The position numbers were made by a program, and so were the translations under genes. Positions 23,689 through 33,849 of a stretch of 35,121 bases of DNA are shown here, piece by piece. The notes beneath the pieces are model-generated. The model searched no databases. It was not told the DNA's origin and worked only from the letters and a program-made list of their open reading frames with translations. The stretch covers positions 1 through 35,121 of the forward strand of contig REBU01000076.1 in NCBI GenBank assembly GCA_007692585.1, read 5' to 3'. Origin of the DNA: Paracoccaceae bacterium. GTDB lineage: Bacteria > Pseudomonadota > Alphaproteobacteria > Rhodobacterales > Rhodobacteraceae. Within the stretch, counting starts at the first letter, position 1, and each line of letters begins with the position of its first letter.

Positions 23689-26600
23689 TTACCTCAGCAC
23701 TGCGCGGATGATTACTCTGGCCGTGGCGCCGGCTGCGATGCGGCCGCCTTCGACCTCGATCACGCAGCCTGCGCCGGGGCAGTCGGGCGAGAGGGTCAGC
23801 GTGCCTTCTGCCCAGTCTGGTCGCAACTCGGCGGCGCTCAGCGTCAGGTCAGCGGGCAACTCATCGCGCAGGGTAATCTGCTCTGCGGCGACGGGGCCGG
23901 TATTGGTGATGGTGATCGTGTATTCCATGCAAGCGCCGGGGATCGCGGTGGCGGGCAGACTGCCCGTATCTGGGGGCGCGGCCGTCAGATCATCGCAAGC
24001 GCTGCCGGATTCGGAAAACACGCGGACCGTCTTGGTGACGGAGAGTTCGGCCTGTCCCTGCAAGGTGATCGTGACGCTATCCGTGGTGACCAGTCCGAAA
24101 GCGTCGGTCACGGTGATCTGAAACACCAAATCCTCACTGGCGGCACCGCCTGCGGGGGCCGTGGCGGTAAAGCCGGGTTGCAGGATGTTGGCATCTGTCA
24201 GCGTGACAGTCGTCCCCGCGGTCTGGGTCCAGCTGATGGAGGTGATGTTGTCATCGGGGTCCGAGGCCGTGCCGAGGAGCGTGATCTCCTGCCCCTCGGT
24301 CGCGGTGACATCCGCGCCTGCATTGGCCTCGGGGCCGGTATTGATGACATAGCGCGCCACCACGATCCCCGATCCGCCATTGCCGCCCGCGTCGCGTCCG
24401 AAGCCCGCGCCGCCCCCGCCGCCGCCGGTATTGGGCTGGCCATCCCCGGGCAGGGCCGCGCCCGCACCGCCGCCGCCGCTGCCGCCGCCATGCGAGGCTG
24501 CGCCGACTGTGTCGGCATTGGCGATCATGCCGCCGCCCCCGCCGCCGCCATAGCCGCGCAGGCTGCCAGTGATCGCAGAGGTAATGCCTGCGCCCCCGGC
24601 CCCTGCGACGCGGTTTTCGCCGTTAACACCAGGTCCGCCTGCGCCGCCGCCGCCACCGCCTGCGCGATTGGTCAGCGTGCTGCCATGTCCATTCCCGGCT
24701 CCGCCGGCATGGCCCTGACCCGGCGTCCCTGCCGCGCCGACGGTTGTCTGGCTGTTGACGCGCGCGCGCCCGCCGCCGCCGCTGCCGCCCACGCGCGGGG
24801 TGCCCGCGATCGCACCGCCACCGCCCCCACCGCCGAGGGCCGTCTGGCCCGCGAAGGAACTGTCTGTGCCGTTTTGCGCCGCAAGGCCGAGCGCCTGATT
24901 GCCGCCCTGTCCGCCTGTACCGATGATCGCCGGGTAGCTGCCCGCTGTCAGTGTCTCGGTCCCGACAAGAAGGCCGCCCGCGCCACCGCCGCCTGCGGAG
25001 AAATTCAGCAGCGGATCGGGTGAGGTGCCCGAATTGCCGCCACCCCCGCCACCCGCGACGATCAGATATTCGACTTCGGTCGGATCGCTCAGGGACAGCG
25101 TGCCATTCCCGAAGTAGCTATGCGCGCGCCAGGTCACATGGCCTGCGATGTCGTTGTATTCAACGACTGTGCCGCCTGCGCCGGGGGGCGGGGGCTGGGT
25201 CTCGGTGCGCGGGGTCACGGTGATCGTCACCTCGCTGGTCGAGACAAGGCCGAACGGATCAGTGACGGTCAGGCGGAAGGTCAGATCCTCGGAGATGCCA
25301 TTGACGGGCTGGGGCGCGGTGAAACCCGGCGCGGTGCTCGCGGGGTCGCTGAGCGCAACCGTGGTGCCTGCGATCTGCTCCCATTCGTAGATCAGCGCAT
25401 CACCATCGGGGTCGCTGGAGCCAGTGCCGTCGAGGCTGACCTGCGTGAAGCCCGTGACCGATTGCGCGGGGCCTGCATCCGCGGTGGGGCCAGTGTTGAT
25501 GACATAGCGCAGCACCACGATCCCCGAGCCGCCATGGCCTCCGCTGAACCCATCGCCCGAAAAAGAGCCGCTTGCCCCGCCGCCACCGCCGCCAGTACCA
25601 GCGGTGGCATTCTGACCCGGCCCGCGTGTCGCGGGTGCGCCTCCGCCGCCGCCGGTGCCGCCAGATCCGCCTGTTGCCCCGTCAAAGCCACCACCACCGC
25701 CGCCGCCTGCATAGACCTGATCTGTTCCGGTGATGCCGCTGATCTGCCCTGCACCCCCGTCCGCGCCGGAATTGGACATGACTGATCCGCCCGGCGCCCC
25801 GGCCCCGCCGCCACCTGCACCGGCGACATTGAATGTGGCGTCACCATCGCCAGTCCCGCCCGAATTGCCCTGGCTTGGCGTGCCCGCGCCGCCCCCACCA
25901 GACGAGGTCAGACGGCCACCGCCACCGGACCCCCCGGCGGCCCCGGAACTGTTGCCCACAAAGCTACCGCGCCCGCCGCCAAGCGCGATGAGTCCGTCGA
26001 AGCTGGATGCGCCGCCATTGGTGCCTGCAGTGCAAGTGGCGCCACAAATGGCCCCTGCACCAGCTTGCCCGACGGTGATCGAGAAAGACCCTGCCGCGAC
26101 AGAGCGCGTGCCCTCAAGCATCCCGCCAGCCCCGCCGCCGCCCGCGCCGCCTGAGGGGCCTTCGGCTATACCACCCCCCCCGCCGCCCCCGCCGACGATC
26201 AGGTAGTCGAGCGTCGTGGGCGCGCTGAGCACCAGCGTGCCATCCCCGAAGAAACTTTGCGCGCGCCAGGTCACATGGCCGGGGATGTCGTTATACTCGG
26301 TGACGCTGACACCTGTGCCGGGTTGGGGCGGATCGGGCAGGGCCGCGACCGTGATCGTGACTTCATCGGTGTCGGTCTGGCCCGAGGAGGTCACAGTGAC
26401 GCGGAAGCGCAAGGTCGCAGGGCCCGATGGGGCGGTAAAGCCGGGCGTCGCCGTATTTGCGCCGCTCAGCGTGACGGCGGGGCCTTCGATTTGCGCCCAC
26501 GCGTAGCTCAGCGCCTCGCCGCCACTGGCGCTGGAGCCGCTGGCGTCCAGCGTGACCGGGGTTGTCTCATAAACGGTCTGATCGGGGCCTGCATCGGCCG

Positions 26601-27603
26601 TGGGGACGGGCTCATAGACATAGCGCAGGATCACGATGCCCGAGCCGCCATTGCCGCCGCGCGACTCAAGGCCCTCATTGCCGATCCGTCCGCCCGCGCC
26701 GCCGCCGCCCCGGCCGTTGAGGCCGTTATTGCCTGCTGCAACATCGTTGCGCGATTCGCCCCCGCCGCCCGCGCCGCCGGAATTCGTCGACACGCCCGGC
26801 CAGCGTAGATCGCCGCCGCCCGCGCCCCCGCCGCCATAAGTGACGCTGCTGCCGCTGATGCTGGACGAAACCCCGTTGCCCCCCCGCCCGGCCTGCGAGC
26901 TTGTGCCCGCAAAGCCCGCCTGACCGGCCCCGCCGCCGCCGCCGCCAGAGGAATCGCCGCCGCCAATCGTGCCGGTCGCGCCGCTATTGCCCTGACCCCC
27001 TGTGCCACTGCCGGGCGCACCAACATGCGACGCGCCGCCGCCCGATCCGCCATTGCGGCCTGCGCCATTCAGGGTTTGGTTGTTATAGGTGCCGCCGCCG
27101 CCACCGCCTGCGGCCTGATCGCTGAAACCTGCGCTGAAAATCCCGCTGCGCGTGCCGTTTCCGCCACCGGGCACGGGCGCGTTGGGCCATGTGGTGCGGA
27201 AATCGCCCACCCCCCCGGCCCCGACTTCGATGGTGAAGGGGCGGACTTCGCTGAAAAAGCCATTGCGCACCCCACCTGCGCCGCCGCCACCGCCTGCAAG
27301 CGCCCCACCACCGCCGCCGCCACCGACGAGCAGGTATTCGACGCTGCGCGACCGGAGCAGCTCGAAGTCGTGGGTGCCGACTGTGGTGAAGGTGTGGATG
27401 CAGAATTGCTGCGAATCGACCGTGATCCGCGTGACGGTGCCGCCTGTGGCATAGGCAGCGCAGGCCGGGTCTGCCTGCGCGGGCGTTGTGCCCAGCAGAC
27501 ACAGCAGGGTAAGCAGCAGCACGCCAAGGCGCGCCGCTAGGCCGGGGCGGCGCGGGCTGGCCGGGGTTCCGCGCGTCGGGGCGGTGGGGCGAGGCTGTGC
27601 CAT
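23689..27603 (-). CDS. Secreted modular protein: glycine-rich, PKD-like and DUF11 domains
   Basis: This 1304-residue protein has a signal peptide ending TTPAQA around residue 44. Three large glycine-rich domains follow (about 87-329, 463-700 and 841-1087). Each opens with a VEYLLVGGGG-type strand and closes with a GGNGGSGIVILRYV-type strand. Each is followed by a PKD/Ig-like domain beginning ADAGPDQTV or similar (about 331-418, 705-797 and 1090-1187). Modules 2 and 3 are preceded by a repeated EYNDIxGHVTWRAxSxFGxGTL linker. A cysteine-bearing DUF11 domain ends the protein (about 1187-1304, with PGACMEYTI and CPGAGCVIEV). It is probably exported to the cell surface. ATG 27603 lies 4 bases after the upstream gene's stop. 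An extended frame to 27678 exists but would overlap that gene. Function unknown, with adhesin or matrix protein as inference. Confidence 0.82.
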   Translation of the reverse strand: MAQPRPTAPTRGTPASPRRPGLAARLGVLLLTLLCLLGTTPAQADPACAAYATGGTVTRITVDSQQFCIHTFTTVGTHDFELLRSRSVEYLLVGGGGGGGALAGGGGGAGGVRNGFFSEVRPFTIEVGAGGVGDFRTTWPNAPVPGGGNGTRSGIFSAGFSDQAAGGGGGGTYNNQTLNGAGRNGGSGGGASHVGAPGSGTGGQGNSGATGTIGGGDSSGGGGGGAGQAGFAGTSSQAGRGGNGVSSSISGSSVTYGGGGAGGGDLRWPGVSTNSGGAGGGGESRNDVAAGNNGLNGRGGGGAGGRIGNEGLESRGGNGGSGIVILRYVYEPVPTADAGPDQTVYETTPVTLDASGSSASGGEALSYAWAQIEGPAVTLSGANTATPGFTAPSGPATLRFRVTVTSSGQTDTDEVTITVAALPDPPQPGTGVSVTEYNDIPGHVTWRAQSFFGDGTLVLSAPTTLDYLIVGGGGGGGGIAEGPSGGAGGGGAGGMLEGTRSVAAGSFSITVGQAGAGAICGATCTAGTNGGASSFDGLIALGGGRGSFVGNSSGAAGGSGGGGRLTSSGGGGAGTPSQGNSGGTGDGDATFNVAGAGGGGAGAPGGSVMSNSGADGGAGQISGITGTDQVYAGGGGGGGFDGATGGSGGTGGGGGAPATRGPGQNATAGTGGGGGGASGSFSGDGFSGGHGGSGIVVLRYVINTGPTADAGPAQSVTGFTQVSLDGTGSSDPDGDALIYEWEQIAGTTVALSDPASTAPGFTAPQPVNGISEDLTFRLTVTDPFGLVSTSEVTITVTPRTETQPPPPGAGGTVVEYNDIAGHVTWRAHSYFGNGTLSLSDPTEVEYLIVAGGGGGGNSGTSPDPLLNFSAGGGGAGGLLVGTETLTAGSYPAIIGTGGQGGNQALGLAAQNGTDSSFAGQTALGGGGGGGAIAGTPRVGGSGGGGRARVNSQTTVGAAGTPGQGHAGGAGNGHGSTLTNRAGGGGGGAGGPGVNGENRVAGAGGAGITSAITGSLRGYGGGGGGGMIANADTVGAASHGGGSGGGGAGAALPGDGQPNTGGGGGGAGFGRDAGGNGGSGIVVARYVINTGPEANAGADVTATEGQEITLLGTASDPDDNITSISWTQTAGTTVTLTDANILQPGFTATAPAGGAASEDLVFQITVTDAFGLVTTDSVTITLQGQAELSVTKTVRVFSESGSACDDLTAAPPDTGSLPATAIPGACMEYTITITNTGPVAAEQITLRDELPADLTLSAAELRPDWAEGTLTLSPDCPGAGCVIEVEGGRIAAGATARVIIRAVLR

Positions 27604-27607
27604 GGTG

Positions 27608-28873
27608 TCAGTTGATCGAGGCACGTAGGGTGAGCTGGCGGGACGTTTGTGCCGGGATCGTCCCGTGGATGATTTCAATCACACATCCCGGACCCGTGCA
27701 ATCCGGGGTGAATTGCAGCTCCGCGTCTGCGCCCCAGTCACCGCCGAGCGTGGCCGCGCGCAGGGTCAGCTGGGACGGGAGCGCGTCCGCAAGGGTCACG
27801 TCGGTCGCGGGCACGGGGCCGGAATTGGTGACAGTGATCACATATTCGATGCAGGCACCTGGGATCGCAGCTGGCAGGGCCGGGGCCGCGGGCGGGCTGG
27901 CGGCGGGATCGGCACAATTGCTTCCTGTTTCGGACCAGACCGAAACGGTCTTGCTGGCAGTCACAACAGGCACGCCCTGCACAGTGATCGCGACTGTGTC
28001 AGTCGCGCTGTTCGCTGCGGCATCGGTCACGGTCAGCTGAAAGATCAGCGTTTCGTTTGCCCCGGCGGGCTGGAGCGCAGTGAAGCTGGGGCTGGGACTG
28101 GCGGGATCACTGAGGGTGACGGGGGGGCCTGAGATCTGTTGCCAGAGATAGCTGGTGATGTCGGCCTCGGGCGATGAATTGGTGCCATCCAGCTGAACCG
28201 AATCGAAAGCGGAAACGGATTGGTCAGGGCCCGCATCAGCGATGATCGGGGGTGCAGGGGCCGGGGTGCTGCTGGCATAGAGGATGATGGCGCGCTGATT
28301 TTGGTCGGGGTTGGCAATGCCGTCTATATTACGAATTTCGAGCGTGCCAGAGGAGCTCTGCGCGTCGAAAGGAATCAGGGAAATGATGATCTGTTCTGTC
28401 ACGACAAGAGGATCAACGCCCGGTATTGCTATCCCGAAATAGTAATCGAGCTCGCCAGAGAGCGGGTATTCATCCAGATCCACAAATGGAGCGTTATCGA
28501 TGCTGACAGAGAGCAGCATCTGACGTGGCCCGCCTGGATTCCTTAAAATGTTGACCCAGAAATCAGTGATTTCATAGACATAGCCTTGCGTGCTGAATCC
28601 GAACCTGAATTCCTTCGTGCGGTCGAGTGCGCCAGACCACCCCCGCGCGCCGAAACCATGCGTGCTGGGGACGAATTCGACGCCGATCCGCTCCAGGGGC
28701 ATCGGGACGAGACCTGGCCCGAGCGGTGTGGGCATGGCCGACAGGCTGGGTTGTTCGGGTGCGCCGGGAACCGGGTCCTGGGTTTCGGTTTGGTACGACA
28801 GGACCAACTGCGAAGACAACGCAGGCGGGACATAGATGATGAGGATCAGAAAAGCGCAAAGCAGCGATCTCAC
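27608..28873 (-). CDS. Secreted protein with PKD-like and DUF11 domains
   Basis: This 421-residue protein has a signal peptide of about 20 residues (hydrophobic LLCAFLILIIYVPPALS). The N-terminal part, to about 200, is of unknown type and likely beta-rich. A PKD/Ig-like domain follows (ADAGPDQSVSAFDSVQLDG onward, about 215-300). Last is a DUF11 domain with the cluster's cysteine pattern: Cys in SNCADP, PGACIEYVITVTNSGPV, and CTGPGCVIEI near the end. It begins with a GTG that overlaps the TGA of the upstream beta-barrel gene by 4 bases (GTGA), so it is translationally coupled to it. The function is unknown; a surface partner of the barrel protein is inferred from coupling. Confidence 0.78.
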   Translation of the reverse strand: MRSLLCAFLILIIYVPPALSSQLVLSYQTETQDPVPGAPEQPSLSAMPTPLGPGLVPMPLERIGVEFVPSTHGFGARGWSGALDRTKEFRFGFSTQGYVYEITDFWVNILRNPGGPRQMLLSVSIDNAPFVDLDEYPLSGELDYYFGIAIPGVDPLVVTEQIIISLIPFDAQSSSGTLEIRNIDGIANPDQNQRAIILYASSTPAPAPPIIADAGPDQSVSAFDSVQLDGTNSSPEADITSYLWQQISGPPVTLSDPASPSPSFTALQPAGANETLIFQLTVTDAAANSATDTVAITVQGVPVVTASKTVSVWSETGSNCADPAASPPAAPALPAAIPGACIEYVITVTNSGPVPATDVTLADALPSQLTLRAATLGGDWGADAELQFTPDCTGPGCVIEIIHGTIPAQTSRQLTLRASIN

Positions 28874-31800
28874 CGGAACATCCCCCGCAGGGTGTCTGCG
28901 TCGAATTTCAGGCGGAACTGCATGAACGGGCCTTTGTCGGTCTGGCCGAGCGCCGCGAAATCGGGGTCGTGGAAGCCCGCGAAGTTATAGCCCAGCGACA
29001 GCCAGCCATTGTCAAACGGCGTCAGCCCCAGCGACAGCCCGAGGCTGTGCGACATCCGGCCCGTGCGCGCGGCATGCATCGCGGTGCCGTGCAGGCCCAG
29101 ATCGAGGGTTTCGGACAGATCGCGGCGATATTCCGCGCCAATCAGGTTCAGCAGATCGTCCACGCTGCCTGTGCGCAGCTTGGCACGGTCGTATTTCAGC
29201 CCGTAGCGCAGGTTCAGGTAATCGACATCCGACAGATATTGCGACCGGTAGGCCGAGGCAATCGCGGTCATGCTGTCGATCCCGCCCTGATCGCGCTGGC
29301 GCAACTCGCCTTGCAGGAGCGTGATCGGGTCGCGCGGGCCTGCGCGATGGGCGGCGCTGGCCTGCAGCCTGACCTCGTGGCGCATGTCCTGCCCGGAATT
29401 GCGGGTTGCGCCGAAAAACGCTTCGGCCCCGGCGCTCCATGTCTCGGAGATCTCGCCATCCATGCGCAGGCGCAGATTGGCCGTCGTGCTGTTGCGCGTG
29501 CGACGCGCTTCGACATCCAGCCCTGCGCCCCATGTCTCGGTTTCATGGCGCAGGCCGCTGCGCAGGGCGGCGAAGCTCTCGGCGATATAGGGGTTGCCGA
29601 TGGACTGGCCCATGGGCACGGCATTCGCGCCCAGATCCCACTGGATATCCCCGCCGAGATAGGCCGTCGTGCCCTCGCGCAATGTGTAGTCGTGATCCGC
29701 GCCCAGAAACAGCGCCTGCCCGCGATACTGGTCATTGCCCGCCCAGGACAGTGCGCTGCGATAGGCGCGGCCTTCGCTGGGGGTGAATTCGGCGCCGAAT
29801 GTGGCGCGGCGACCCTCGGAGGCGCTCTGGCGTTGGCTTTCCACCTCGAATGTGCCGAAGGCGGACCAGTGTTCGCTCAGCGCATAGCTGAAGCTGAGTT
29901 CGATCTTGTCGCCGGCCTGCGCGCCATCCGGGCGGACCGAGACTTCGGTGCCAAGTCCTTGCGTCAGGCGGCCATCTTCCGACGTGGCTGTGCCGCGATA
30001 GACCATGCGCAGGTCGCGGGTCGGGCCGGTCGCGCTGTCACTGCGCAGCCCGCGCAGACCCACGGATTGCGTCTTGCCCGCGCGCTCGCGGGTCAGCAGC
30101 AATTCGCCATCGCGCTTGCGGGTTCCCTGGGCGCGGTCGTTCTCGGCCAGCAGCAGCGCGTCGATCAGCCAGCGTTCCGACGGGGTGTCGGGATCGGCCC
30201 AGATCTGGTGGCGCAGGCTGAGGCCCGCGACCGTGGTGTCGATGCGGCGGTCGGCCGCGGTGAGCGCGACATGCCCGCGCTGGCGGCGCAGATAGGCGGC
30301 GATCTGCGTGCCGTCGCGGTCGAATTCGGCGCGGATCTCGCTGCGCAGGCCGGTGTCATTGTGGCTGAGGAAATTGCGCCGCGCGGCCAGCACTTCGGCG
30401 CTGAGCGTCAGCGCGTCGCTGGCCTGATAGCTCAGATCAAAGCCCATCAGCGTGATGTTGAGGCTCTGGCCTTCGACGCGGCGGGCATGCACAGCAGTCG
30501 CCCCGGCGCGCAGGCGGGGGCTGAGTTCGGCCTCGGCGCGGATGCCTGCGACCAGCGCATTGCGCAGATCGGCATCGGCCTCATAGTCGATGACAAGGAT
30601 CTGACGGTCGAGATTTTCGGTGAAGGCCGGCAAAGGGCGGCGCAGGAAAATCTGCCCGGTGGTGAAGCTCACGGCATAATCGACGCCCGTGACCAATGTG
30701 CGGCTGCTCAGTTCTTCCGAGGCGTCAAGGCGCGACACGGTGACCAGTCGCACGGTCTGCGAATGGGGCACGATATCGCGACGGCTGAGTTGGTAGGGGC
30801 CGATGGTGCCGTTCAGCGCGATGCGGTCTTCGACGAGGTGGTTCGAGGTCTGCGCGGCGAAGGCCATGACGCGCCAATCTTCGGTCTCGAACACGGCGCG
30901 CGCGCCGGTGACCTGCTGGTTGATCGCGATCCCGCCTGCATTGAGGTTGGTGTTGAAATCGCCGATCAGGACTTCCGCCCCTTCGCGGCGCAGGCGCAGA
31001 TAGAGCGGGAAACGGCTTTGCGCGGCATTGCCTTGCGTCGAGCGGTCGCCATAGACGATGTAATCGGCGTCCGGGTCGATGCCGTAGAAGCTGTCGCGCT
31101 CCTGCGCGCTGTCATAGCGCAGTGTCAGCAACCATTCGCCGCGGATTACTCCTTCGGCAAAAAAAGCCACACGGCCCGAAAGCGCGTTGCCGATTTCGCC
31201 CTCGCGGCGCATATGGTCGCGCACGCGGCGATGCGCCAGCGTGCCTTCGGCCAGCCCCACCAGCACCCAGGGGCGGTTCGCGACTGAAATCGGCACGTTA
31301 AGCGTCAGATTGCGGTTGGGCGCAGGGATGCTGAGCCGCGCCGTGCCGCCTTCGAGCACTGGGGCGAGGGCCACGGAGATGATCCCGTCGTCCTGCACCG
31401 TCGCGGTGACGCGGCTTTGCGGCGCGCGCTCGGCTGCGGGCTGGGAGCGGCGCTGTGGGCCATCCGGGGCGAAGCCGAAGGGGCTGTCCACGCTGACTGT
31501 GACCTGTGTGCCGGGGCGGATCGGGATACCTGCAGCATCGGTCAGGCGCATCGTGATCTGCGGGGCGCTGCGCCCGTCGCTTTCGAGCATGCTCGCCGTG
31601 CGGACCAGCTCCAGCTGTGCGAGGCGCAGGCCGTAGAGCACGTCGCGGGTGGTGCGGTGCAACTCGCGACCCTCCGCGCTGGTGATCACCAGCGCCAGCG
31701 TATTGCGCCCCTCCGTGATGCGCACGGCGCGGTAGCGGACCAGTTCCCACGCCCCGTCGCTGGACCGGATCGCGGGTTCGCGGCGGATGGCGGGGATGGC

Positions 31801-33822
31801 CTCGCCGTTCAGCAGCAGCTCCGCGCGCGCGCCGAAGGGGCGGAGATAGACAAGATCGATGGCGTTGGTGCGGGGCAGGTGGCCTTGGGTCGGGGCTAGG
31901 AAGCCCGCGCCGTGACGCGCGGCGTGGCGGTCGAGCCAGTCGCGGTCGAAGCGCGTGAGCGGGGACGGCGCGGGCGCGGCAGGGCTGGCGGGGGGGGCAA
32001 TGGTCGCTGGTTCTTCGTCGAATTCGATGTAGAATTCGACCCGCGCCATCATGCCGGGGCGCAATTCGACGAATTGCGAAATCGCGCTGCCTGCGCTGCG
32101 GGTGGTGGCATGGCACAGGACGGGCCGCGCGCCTGCGGGCAGGGTGGTCACATCCATCTGCACAACGCGCGGGCGGCGGTAGATGTCGCGGAAGCTGAAT
32201 CGCCCGTCGCTGTCGGTAAGCGCATATTCGCCGTTTTCCAGCAGCACGCGGATGCCCGACAGATCGTAGTCGGGATCGGTCCCGCCACAGCCGCCTGCGC
32301 TGATCTGGCCAAGGATCGCCACCTGATCGAGCCCTAGTGCATCGCGCACGCGCAGGCTGTGATCGGCGCGCAACGCACGCCCCCCGTTGAGCGTGGCGTC
32401 ACTGACAGAGCGCAGGGTCTGGCCCGCACGCGCCGGGGCCACGACCTGCGCGCCATAGGTGATGGTGACTGTATCGCCCGCCAGCAGGTCAGGCAGGTCA
32501 TAGACCAGCGCGCGGCCGCTATCCTGCAGCCGAGGGGTGAGGGGCTGGCCATCGACCAGCATCGTTCCGGGCAGGAACACGATGCCCGCAGGCAGGCTGT
32601 CGGTCAGTGTCATGCTGCCGGGATCGGAGACAGTCAGCGTGACGGTGTATTCGAGAAACTCCCCCAGCGCGGCATCGGAATGTGACGCAGTGCGCGTGAT
32701 CTGCGCAAGCGCCAGCGGGTCCATCGGGATATCGATGCGCAACGGCGGGCCGGGGCTGACCTCGAACGGTTCCAGCCGCGCGGCGGGGCCGAGGAAGAAA
32801 GGCGCATTCGCGAGGCGTTGCAGATCGTCCTCGCTGCGCAGGCTTGGTGCGCTATGGGTCGCGCTCGGGGTGATGTCGATGCGGTAGCGACCGGGCGCGA
32901 CAAAGGGGAAGCGGTATTCGCCGGGATGGTAATCATAGACCCGGCCCGCGCTGTCGGTGACACGCCCGCCACTGATCAGCGTGGCAGGGAAGGTCGCGGC
33001 CATATCATCGCCAAACACTTCCGCTGGCTGGCCGGTGGCCATGTCGATCAATGTCAGCTCCACCCCGCTGAGCGGCGCACCCGAGCGGCTGTCAAAGACC
33101 ACACCGAAGGGATCAATGGGGCCGACACTGACATCGACTTCAAGATTGTTGACGGTATTGCTGGATTCGACATATTCCGCTCTGATCACGGAGAGCGCGC
33201 GGGTTGCAAGTTGCCCGTCGCCGGGTTGGGCTGTTGCGTCAACCGTATTGATCCAGCCTGAAAACACGCCGGTATCAGGGCCGGTCTCGTAAAAGCGCAG
33301 CTCCTCGCGGTCGCCTGTGACGCTGTCGATGACGGTGACAACGACTGTTTCGACCGCGCTGGGGTCGCGGTTCAGCCCGTCATCTTCAAGCGTGAAGAAG
33401 ATCGGCACGCCGATCCGGACGCGGTCTGTGCGAAACACCCGCAGAGGGGCGCTGCGGTCGATAGGGGTCGCATCACCGGTCAGGGTGGAGCGGTCGACCG
33501 GCTCGGGCATGGGGGTGAAAGGGTTGACGCGGTAGTCGGCGGCGGGAAAGAAAATTTCCTCGAAAGGGCCGTCGGTCAGGCCGCGATCAAGCTCCCATGC
33601 GGTCAGCACCGCGTCGCTGCGGGGCGGTCGCGCGACGGTGAAACGGGCTTCAGGGGCCAGCCCGTCGCCCTGATCGACGCCATCCACCTGCCATGTGACA
33701 TGGGCTGTGTTGACGATTTCGGTCCCCATCACTGTCTGCGCCAGCGCGGGTGTCGCGGCCAACCCCAGCAACAGGGCTGCCGCGCCAATCCGGGCGAGGG
33801 CAGAGGGAAGAGAGAGGAGCAT
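28870..33822 (-). CDS. Large outer-membrane beta-barrel protein with DUF11 and Ig-like domains
   Basis: This 1650-residue protein has a signal peptide ending ATPALA at residue 28. The N-terminal half is built of beta domains. These include a DUF11-like repeat around 371-470 (EFLEYTVTLTVSDPGSM, TLTDSLPAGIVFLPG), a carboxypeptidase-regulatory-like segment near 520-547 (TDSDGRFSFRDIYRRP), and an Ig/invasin-like segment around 748-780 (RLTDAAGIPIRPGTQVTVSV). From about 910 the sequence has long runs of alternating amphipathic strands, with a GVDYAVSFTTGQIFLRRPL motif near 1045-1063. It ends in QFRLKFDADTLRGMFR, consistent with an outer-membrane barrel, although the terminal residue is Arg where an aromatic residue is usual. 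It may be a secretion or anchoring pore for the neighbouring DUF11 proteins; this is inference from context. Confidence 0.78.
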   Translation of the reverse strand: MLLSLPSALARIGAAALLLGLAATPALAQTVMGTEIVNTAHVTWQVDGVDQGDGLAPEARFTVARPPRSDAVLTAWELDRGLTDGPFEEIFFPAADYRVNPFTPMPEPVDRSTLTGDATPIDRSAPLRVFRTDRVRIGVPIFFTLEDDGLNRDPSAVETVVVTVIDSVTGDREELRFYETGPDTGVFSGWINTVDATAQPGDGQLATRALSVIRAEYVESSNTVNNLEVDVSVGPIDPFGVVFDSRSGAPLSGVELTLIDMATGQPAEVFGDDMAATFPATLISGGRVTDSAGRVYDYHPGEYRFPFVAPGRYRIDITPSATHSAPSLRSEDDLQRLANAPFFLGPAARLEPFEVSPGPPLRIDIPMDPLALAQITRTASHSDAALGEFLEYTVTLTVSDPGSMTLTDSLPAGIVFLPGTMLVDGQPLTPRLQDSGRALVYDLPDLLAGDTVTITYGAQVVAPARAGQTLRSVSDATLNGGRALRADHSLRVRDALGLDQVAILGQISAGGCGGTDPDYDLSGIRVLLENGEYALTDSDGRFSFRDIYRRPRVVQMDVTTLPAGARPVLCHATTRSAGSAISQFVELRPGMMARVEFYIEFDEEPATIAPPASPAAPAPSPLTRFDRDWLDRHAARHGAGFLAPTQGHLPRTNAIDLVYLRPFGARAELLLNGEAIPAIRREPAIRSSDGAWELVRYRAVRITEGRNTLALVITSAEGRELHRTTRDVLYGLRLAQLELVRTASMLESDGRSAPQITMRLTDAAGIPIRPGTQVTVSVDSPFGFAPDGPQRRSQPAAERAPQSRVTATVQDDGIISVALAPVLEGGTARLSIPAPNRNLTLNVPISVANRPWVLVGLAEGTLAHRRVRDHMRREGEIGNALSGRVAFFAEGVIRGEWLLTLRYDSAQERDSFYGIDPDADYIVYGDRSTQGNAAQSRFPLYLRLRREGAEVLIGDFNTNLNAGGIAINQQVTGARAVFETEDWRVMAFAAQTSNHLVEDRIALNGTIGPYQLSRRDIVPHSQTVRLVTVSRLDASEELSSRTLVTGVDYAVSFTTGQIFLRRPLPAFTENLDRQILVIDYEADADLRNALVAGIRAEAELSPRLRAGATAVHARRVEGQSLNITLMGFDLSYQASDALTLSAEVLAARRNFLSHNDTGLRSEIRAEFDRDGTQIAAYLRRQRGHVALTAADRRIDTTVAGLSLRHQIWADPDTPSERWLIDALLLAENDRAQGTRKRDGELLLTRERAGKTQSVGLRGLRSDSATGPTRDLRMVYRGTATSEDGRLTQGLGTEVSVRPDGAQAGDKIELSFSYALSEHWSAFGTFEVESQRQSASEGRRATFGAEFTPSEGRAYRSALSWAGNDQYRGQALFLGADHDYTLREGTTAYLGGDIQWDLGANAVPMGQSIGNPYIAESFAALRSGLRHETETWGAGLDVEARRTRNSTTANLRLRMDGEISETWSAGAEAFFGATRNSGQDMRHEVRLQASAAHRAGPRDPITLLQGELRQRDQGGIDSMTAIASAYRSQYLSDVDYLNLRYGLKYDRAKLRTGSVDDLLNLIGAEYRRDLSETLDLGLHGTAMHAARTGRMSHSLGLSLGLTPFDNGWLSLGYNFAGFHDPDFAALGQTDKGPFMQFRLKFDADTLRGMFR

Positions 33823-33849
33823 TCATGAAATCCCTACAACAGGATAGGG

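Noticed and set aside
24340-27340. Possible CRISPR-like or tandem DNA repeats in the GC-rich repeats
   Set aside because: The periodic GCCGCC-type sequence is explained by glycine codons of the glycine-rich domains. There are no spacer-sized units or constant repeats.
23689-27603. Mycobacterial PE_PGRS-like protein
   Set aside because: The glycine-rich parts are similar only in composition. There is no PE domain, and PKD-like and DUF11 domains plus a Sec signal peptide indicate a different family.
28969-31287. Plus-strand open frame of 772 codons opposite the barrel gene
   Set aside because: It is a mirror frame of a GC-rich coding region. The minus-strand frame has a signal peptide, domain motifs and operon spacing, while this one has no recognisable domain.
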